From Micrococcus sp023147585 (GTDB lineage: Bacteria > Actinomycetota > Actinomycetes > Actinomycetales > Micrococcaceae), in NCBI RefSeq assembly GCF_044872765.1, contig NZ_CP085253.1, forward strand, positions 1,550,001-1,614,000: a stretch of 64,000 nt of DNA, given 5' to 3'. Numbering within the stretch: the stretch's first letter is position 1; the number at the start of each line of letters is the position of its first letter. Made by a program: the position numbers and the translations under genes. Below are positions 59,311 to 64,000 of this stretch, one piece after another. Below the pieces are notes generated by a model that was given only the letters and a program-made list of their open reading frames with translations, made no database searches and was not told the DNA's origin.

Positions 59311-61299
59311 TCACCGGGCGTCTTCTCCCGAGGCCGCACCGCCGCCGTCGTCCTCCCCGCCCTTGAACTGGCTCATGTAGAGCCGGTGGTAGGCGCCCCT
59401 GGCCGCGAGGAGCTCGGCGTGGTTGCCCTGCTCCACGATGTCGCCGTGCTCCATCACGAGGATCACGTCGGCGTCGCGGATGGTGCTGAGGCGGTGGGCG
59501 ATCACGAAGCTCGTCCGGTCCGAGCGCAGCGCCGCCATTGCGCCCTGGACCAGCACCTCGGTGCGGGTGTCCACGGAGGAGGTCGCCTCGTCCAGGATCA
59601 GCAGCGAGGGCTGCGCCAGGAACGCGCGGGCGATGGTGATGAGCTGGCGCTCGCCCGCGGACACGTTGGAGGCGTCCTGCTCGATGACGGTGTCGTAGCC
59701 CTCGGGCAAGGTGTGCACGAAGCGGTCCACGAACGTGGCCCGCGCCGCGGCGACGACCTCCTCGTCCGTGGCGTCCTGCCGGCCGTAGCGGATGTTCTCC
59801 CGGATGGTCCCGCCGAAGAGCACGGCGTCCTGGAGCACCATTCCCGTGTGGGAGCGCAGCTCCTCCCGGCTCACGGTGCGGGTGTCGACACCGTCCACCA
59901 GGATGCGGCCGCCGTCGACCTCGTAGAAGCGCATGAGCAGGTTGACCAGGGTGGTCTTGCCGGCGCCGGTCGGGCCGACGATGGCGACCGTCTGGCCCGG
60001 CTCCGCCACCAGGTTGAGGTCCGTGATGAGGGGCTTGGCCTCCGAGTAGGAGAACCGCACGTGCTCGAACTCCACCCGCCCGCGCACCGGCTGCGGCAGG
60101 TGCGCGGGGGCCGCGTCGCGGTTCTCCTCGTCCTCGTCCAGCAGCTCGAAGATGCGCTCCGCCGAGGCGACGCCGGAGATGAGCATGTTGGACATGCCCG
60201 CCACCTGCCCCAGCGGCTGGTTGAACTCGCGCGAGTACTGGATGAACGCGGTCACGGCGCCCAGGGTCATCTGGCCGCTGGCCACGCGCAGGCCGCCCAC
60301 GACGGCGATGCCCACGTACCCCAGCCAGTTCACCCACTGCATGATCGGCATGATCATCCCGGAGAAGAACTGCGCCTTGAACGCGGACTCGTAGAGGGCG
60401 TCGTTGCGCTCGTCGAAGCGCTCGGCCATGTCCGCCTGGCGGCCGAAGACGGTGACCAGCTCGTGGCCCGTGAAGGACTCCTCGATGTGGCCGTTGAGCT
60501 GACCCGTCTCGCGCCACTGCGCGGTGAACAGCGCCTGGGACTTCTTGCCGATCACGCCGACGACGACGCCGGCCACCGGCAGCGCGATGAGCGCGATGAG
60601 TGCCAGCTGCCAGGAGAGCCAGAACATCATGCCGACGATGCCGATGATGGTCAGCACCGAGTACACGAGCGTGGCGAACGCCTGCTGCATGGCCTGCTGG
60701 ACGTTGTCCACGTCGTTGGTGGTGCGGGAGAGCAGGTCGCCGCGCTGGCGGGTGTCGAAGTAGCTCAGCGGGAGGCGGTTGAGCTTGGCCTCGATCTCCT
60801 CGCGGAGGCGGAAGACGATGCGCATGACGATGTCATTGAGCACACGGCCCTGGAGCCACATGAAGGTCTGCGCCACCAGGTACATGCCCAGGACGATGAG
60901 GATCAGCCGCCCCAGCTCCGCGAAGTCGATCCCCGCGCCGGGCGTGAACGCCATGCCGGAGAGCATGTCCGCGGCCTGGCCCTGACCCTGCGCGCGCAAT
61001 CCCTCGATCACCTGCTCGCGGGACACCCCGGCGGGCATGTCCTTCGAGACCACGCCCCCGAAGATCACGTCCATGGCCTGGCCGAGCACGTGGGGCGCCC
61101 ACACGTTGAACACGACGGCGACCAGCACCATCAGCGCCACGAGCACCACGCCCGCGCGCTCGGCGCCGAAGAGGCCCAGGAGACGCTTGGCCGAGGGCCA
61201 GAACGCCTTCGCCTTGCGGCCGGGGCCGCCGCCCCATTCGTCGGTGGCGCCCGACTCGTGGATGTCGGCGATCTCGGCGTCGGTCAGTTCGGCGCTCAT
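59311..61299 (-). CDS. ABC exporter half-transporter, second subunit
   Basis: A 662-aa type I ABC exporter: an N-terminal extension of about 45 residues, six helices (LVALMVLVAVVFNVWAPHVLG onwards), with an insert of about 50 residues after the first helix. The nucleotide-binding domain has Walker A IVGPTGAGKTTLV, signature NVSAGERQLITIARAFL, Walker B LLILDEATSSVDTRTE and H-loop IAHRLSTIRDAD. The signature reads SAGER rather than SGGQ. ATG 61299 overlaps the partner's stop (ATGA). Very probably a heterodimeric multidrug or lipid exporter. Confidence 0.9.
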   Translation of the reverse strand: MSAELTDAEIADIHESGATDEWGGGPGRKAKAFWPSAKRLLGLFGAERAGVVLVALMVLVAVVFNVWAPHVLGQAMDVIFGGVVSKDMPAGVSREQVIEGLRAQGQGQAADMLSGMAFTPGAGIDFAELGRLILIVLGMYLVAQTFMWLQGRVLNDIVMRIVFRLREEIEAKLNRLPLSYFDTRQRGDLLSRTTNDVDNVQQAMQQAFATLVYSVLTIIGIVGMMFWLSWQLALIALIALPVAGVVVGVIGKKSQALFTAQWRETGQLNGHIEESFTGHELVTVFGRQADMAERFDERNDALYESAFKAQFFSGMIMPIMQWVNWLGYVGIAVVGGLRVASGQMTLGAVTAFIQYSREFNQPLGQVAGMSNMLISGVASAERIFELLDEDEENRDAAPAHLPQPVRGRVEFEHVRFSYSEAKPLITDLNLVAEPGQTVAIVGPTGAGKTTLVNLLMRFYEVDGGRILVDGVDTRTVSREELRSHTGMVLQDAVLFGGTIRENIRYGRQDATDEEVVAAARATFVDRFVHTLPEGYDTVIEQDASNVSAGERQLITIARAFLAQPSLLILDEATSSVDTRTEVLVQGAMAALRSDRTSFVIAHRLSTIRDADVILVMEHGDIVEQGNHAELLAARGAYHRLYMSQFKGGEDDGGGAASGEDAR

Positions 61300-63062
61300 G
61301 CCAGCTCCTCCTCGCGGATCTGGGAGTCCACGATCTCCTGATAGGTCCGGTTCGAGGCCAGCAGCTCGGCGTGGGTGCCGCGTCCGACGACGCGCCCCTC
61401 GTCCAGCACGATGATCTGGTCCGCGTCGGTGATGGTGGCCACGCGCTGGGCGACCACGATGCGGGTCGTGTCCGCGGCGGCGTCGTCCAGGGCGGCGCGC
61501 AGGCGCGCGTCCGTGGTGACGTCGAGCGCGGAGAAGGAGTCGTCGAAGACGAGGACGCGCGGCGTCGCCACGAGCGCGCGCGCGATGGAGAGGCGCTGGC
61601 GCTGGCCGCCGGAGACGTCCGTGCCGCCCTGGGAGATGCGCGAATCCAGGCCGGACACCTCGCCCTCCTCGGGGGCGGGCGCCGGGGTGGTGCGGGCCCG
61701 CACGAAGTCCGCGGCCTGCGCGGTCTCCAGCGCGGCCCAGATCTCCTCGTCCGTGGCGTCCGGGGCGCCGAAGCGCATGTTCTCCGCGACCGTGCCCGAG
61801 AACAGGTACGGCCGCTGCGGGACGAGCGCGACGGCGTCGGTCAGCTCGGCGCGAGCGAGGTCGGTGACGGGGACGCCGTCGACCAGGACCTGCCCGGACG
61901 TCGCGTCGTAGAGGCGCGGGACGAGGCTGATGAGCGTGGACTTGCCGGAGCCCGTGGGGCCGATGATCGCCGTCGTGGTGCCGGGGGCGACGGCGAAGCT
62001 CACGCCGTCGAGCACGGGGGCCTCGGCGCCGGGGTAGGCGAAGGTGACGTCGCGGAACTCGACCGCGCCGGCGCGGCGCGCCGGGGTCACGGGGTTCGCG
62101 GGCTCGACGACGGTCGGGACCGTGTCCAGGACCTCGCCGATGCGGCGGGCGGAGATCACGGCGCGCGGGAGCATCATCATCATGAAGGTGCCCATCATGA
62201 CCGCCATGAGGATCTGCAGCAGGTACTGCATGAAGGCGGTGAGGGAGCCGATCTGCACGAGGTCCTGGTCCACGCGGTGGCCGCCGAACCACAGCACGGC
62301 GGCGGTGGCCAGGTGCAGGATCATCGTGATCACGGGGCCGAGCAGCACGAACAGCCGGCCGATGCGCACGGAGGTGTCCGTGAGGACGGCGTTGGCGTCG
62401 CTGAACCGCTGCGCCTCGTGGCGCTCGCGCACGAAGGCGCGGACCACGCGGATGCCCATGACCTGCTCGCGCATGACGCCGTTGACGTCGTCGATGTTGT
62501 CCTGCATGCGCTGGAAGAGTGGCATGAGGCGGCTGACGATCCACGCCACGATGACGAGCAGCACGGGCACGGAGACCCACACGAGCCAGGAGAGCCCGGC
62601 GTCCTCGCGGATGGCCATGACGATGCCGCCGATGGCCATGATCGGCACCGCGACCATGAAGTTCAGGGCCATGAGCGTGAGCATCTGGACCTGGTTGACG
62701 TCGTTGGTGCCGCGCGTGATCAGCGTGGCGGCGCCGAAGCGGCCCAGCTCCTCCGCGGAGAAGCCGTCCACGCGGGTGTAGATCGCGCGGCGCAGGTCCC
62801 GGCCCACGCCCATCGCGGCCTTCGCCCCGAACCAGACGGCGGAGATGGCCGCGACGACCTGCACGAGCGCGACGCCGAGCATGACGAGCCCGATGCCCCA
62901 GATGCGGCCGGTGTCGCCCTTCGCGATGCCCTCGTCGATGATGCGGGCGTTGAGGCTGGGCAGGTAGAGCATGGCCAGCGTGCTGACGAGCTGCAGCACG
63001 AGCACGGCGAGGATCGCCCCGAGGTACGGGCGGCCGTGGCGGCGCAGGAGGGTCCAGAGCAT
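61296..63062 (-). CDS. ABC exporter half-transporter, first subunit
   Basis: A 588-aa half-transporter: six helices starting LGAILAVLVLQLVSTLAMLYLPSLNARIIDEGI; Walker A IIGPTGSGKSTLI; signature DVSGGQRQRLSIARALV; Walker B VLVFDDSFSALDVTTD. The residue after the Walker B Asp is Asp, not the catalytic Glu, while the partner has LDEA. This asymmetry is typical of heterodimeric exporters with one degenerate site. ATG 63062 was chosen since the transmembrane domain begins directly after it; the longer reading adds a non-conserved Arg/Pro leader. Confidence 0.9.
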   Translation of the reverse strand: MLWTLLRRHGRPYLGAILAVLVLQLVSTLAMLYLPSLNARIIDEGIAKGDTGRIWGIGLVMLGVALVQVVAAISAVWFGAKAAMGVGRDLRRAIYTRVDGFSAEELGRFGAATLITRGTNDVNQVQMLTLMALNFMVAVPIMAIGGIVMAIREDAGLSWLVWVSVPVLLVIVAWIVSRLMPLFQRMQDNIDDVNGVMREQVMGIRVVRAFVRERHEAQRFSDANAVLTDTSVRIGRLFVLLGPVITMILHLATAAVLWFGGHRVDQDLVQIGSLTAFMQYLLQILMAVMMGTFMMMMLPRAVISARRIGEVLDTVPTVVEPANPVTPARRAGAVEFRDVTFAYPGAEAPVLDGVSFAVAPGTTTAIIGPTGSGKSTLISLVPRLYDATSGQVLVDGVPVTDLARAELTDAVALVPQRPYLFSGTVAENMRFGAPDATDEEIWAALETAQAADFVRARTTPAPAPEEGEVSGLDSRISQGGTDVSGGQRQRLSIARALVATPRVLVFDDSFSALDVTTDARLRAALDDAAADTTRIVVAQRVATITDADQIIVLDEGRVVGRGTHAELLASNRTYQEIVDSQIREEELA

Positions 63063-63500
63063 GGGGGTCCTAGGGGTGGCTGGTGCGGGACGGATCGGGG
63101 CGGATCGGGTGGCGGCGGCGGCGCGCCTGGTGAGGCCTTGACGAAGGCGCCGCGGGCGGCGGGACGGGGCGCGTCGTCGGGCCCCGTCGATCTCCATTCT
63201 GCACCCGGCGGCGGACGGGCCAGGACGGGCCGCCGTCGTCCGTGCACCACCCCGTTCCTCGCCTCGCGCAGGCTTCGGGACTCACCTCGTCCAGGCCTCG
63301 CCGTTCACCTGCGACGACCCGCACTTGGGGACCGCGACGCACGGTCCGAAGCGGCTGAAAGGCACGGGCGAAGCGCGGGTCGGGGTCCTGCATCCCGTCG
63401 GACCGACTCCTGTTCACGGAAACGCCCCCATAGGGCTCGGTCGAGTGAAGAAGAGTCGGTGGGTCGAGATCCCCCGGCCGGGCCCTGCGAAATCTCGTCC
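63063..63500. other. 438-bp divergent intergenic region
   Basis: Between the ABC exporter (minus) and the thioesterase (plus). It contains a single GTTCACCTGCG element near 63303 and TTCACGG near 63414, but no clear promoter, repeat or RNA gene. Short antisense readings here have no recognisable product. Confidence 0.5.
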
Positions 63501-64000
63501 ATGACCGAGACCCCTCGCCACGAAGTGACCCTCCGCTTCCTCGCCGCCCCCACCGACCAGGGCCACTCCGGCACCGTCGACGCCGGCCGCGTGCTCGAGT
63601 GGGTGGACAAGGCCGCGTTCGCCGCCGCCACCGCCTGGGCGGGGACCTACTGCGTCACCGCGTACGTGGGCAACATCCACTTCCGCGAGCCCGTGACCGT
63701 CGGGCAGATGGTGGAGGTCACCGCGAGCGTCCTCTACACCGGGTCCAGCTCGATGCACATCAACACCGTCGTGCGCTCGGGCGACCCCAAGACCGGTGAG
63801 CTGAGCGAGGCGACGCGGTGCCTCGTGGTGTTCGTCGCCGTCGAGGACGGCAAGCCCGTCAAGGTGCCCGAGTTCGTGCCCCGCAGCCTGGAGCAGGAGC
63901 TGGCGCGCGAGTACGCGATCTCCCGCATCGCCGTGCGGGACGAGATCACCGCCGCCATGAAGGAGCAGGTCTACTCCGACGCCGGCACGGCCGAGCGCGT
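63501..64000 (+). CDS. Acyl-CoA thioesterase, hotdog fold (5' part)
   Basis: The reading from ATG 63501 stays open to the window edge (166 codons). It shows the YciA/BfiT-type hotdog domain: VTLRFLAAPTDQGHSGTVDAGRVLEWVDKAAFAAATAWAG (Asp-containing catalytic helix), YVGNIHFREPVTVGQMVEVTASVLYTGSSSMHINTVV, TRCLVVFVAVEDGKPVKVPEFVP. It hydrolyses acyl-CoA; chain-length preference cannot be told. The C-terminal end is outside the window. Confidence 0.87.
   Translation, partial: MTETPRHEVTLRFLAAPTDQGHSGTVDAGRVLEWVDKAAFAAATAWAGTYCVTAYVGNIHFREPVTVGQMVEVTASVLYTGSSSMHINTVVRSGDPKTGELSEATRCLVVFVAVEDGKPVKVPEFVPRSLEQELAREYAISRIAVRDEITAAMKEQVYSDAGTAER

Noticed and set aside
63070..63417. 115-codon minus-strand ORF upstream of the ABC exporter
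   Set aside because: Arg/Pro-rich composition, no ribosome site and no family resemblance.

Overview
The window looks like a chromosomal segment of a very high-GC actinobacterium, most probably Micrococcus luteus or a close Micrococcaceae relative. The reasons are a C50 carotenoid operon in the order crtE-crtB-crtI-crtE2-crtYg-crtYh-...-crtX (the sarcinaxanthin arrangement known from M. luteus), very strong G/C bias at third codon positions, frequent GTG starts, and many genes with a TANNNT hexamer 6-7 nt before the start codon, as expected for leaderless transcripts. No rRNA or tRNA gene and no CRISPR array was seen.

Layout. 0-2.9 kb: divergent ohrR/ohr peroxide pair, a DUF805 membrane protein, an SGNH hydrolase and a lipoprotein. 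3.0-8.7 kb: an AztD-like zinc-binding lipoprotein divergent from two tandem DszC-like flavoproteins, then an aminotransferase. 8.8-14.1 kb: a SWIM/SNF2 helicase and an SDR-DUF2867 protein. 14.1-20.9 kb: the carotenoid operon (minus strand, nearly every junction a 4-bp start/stop overlap). 21-26.6 kb: a septum-formation-like lipoprotein, idi (isoprenoid precursor supply next to the carotenoid genes), thioredoxin, aldo/keto reductase, aroQ, a FMN-binding stress protein and rlmN. 26.7-29.5 kb: a block with PHO-box-like direct repeats, a three-helix-bundle protein, isochorismate synthase and a three-helix-bundle/arsenate-reductase-type phosphatase. 29.6-32.8 kb: csoR-copZ-copA copper homeostasis. 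32.8-35.7 kb: small enzymes. 35.8-40.5 kb: alcohol and aldehyde dehydrogenases with a GAF-domain regulator and DUF779 protein that share a candidate operator. 40.7-52.1 kb: GNAT, TPP enzyme, CGNR protein, lactate dehydrogenase, membrane proteins, MATE exporter, CPBP protease, VOC protein, secreted metallophosphatase and SulP transporter.

52.1-59.3 kb is the accessory part. A five-gene minus-strand cassette (small secreted two-cysteine peptide, lipoprotein, peptidoglycan-binding adaptor, ABC ATPase, FtsX-type permease) is driven by a near-consensus promoter and looks like a bacteriocin-like peptide export or immunity system. Directly upstream lies a second copy of the lipoprotein gene, broken by an IS3-family element that is itself frameshifted and interrupted by an IS110-family element with a long non-coding end that may encode a bridge RNA. 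The window closes with a heterodimeric ABC exporter and the start of an acyl-CoA thioesterase gene.

All functions are inferred from reading the translated sequences; no database search was run.
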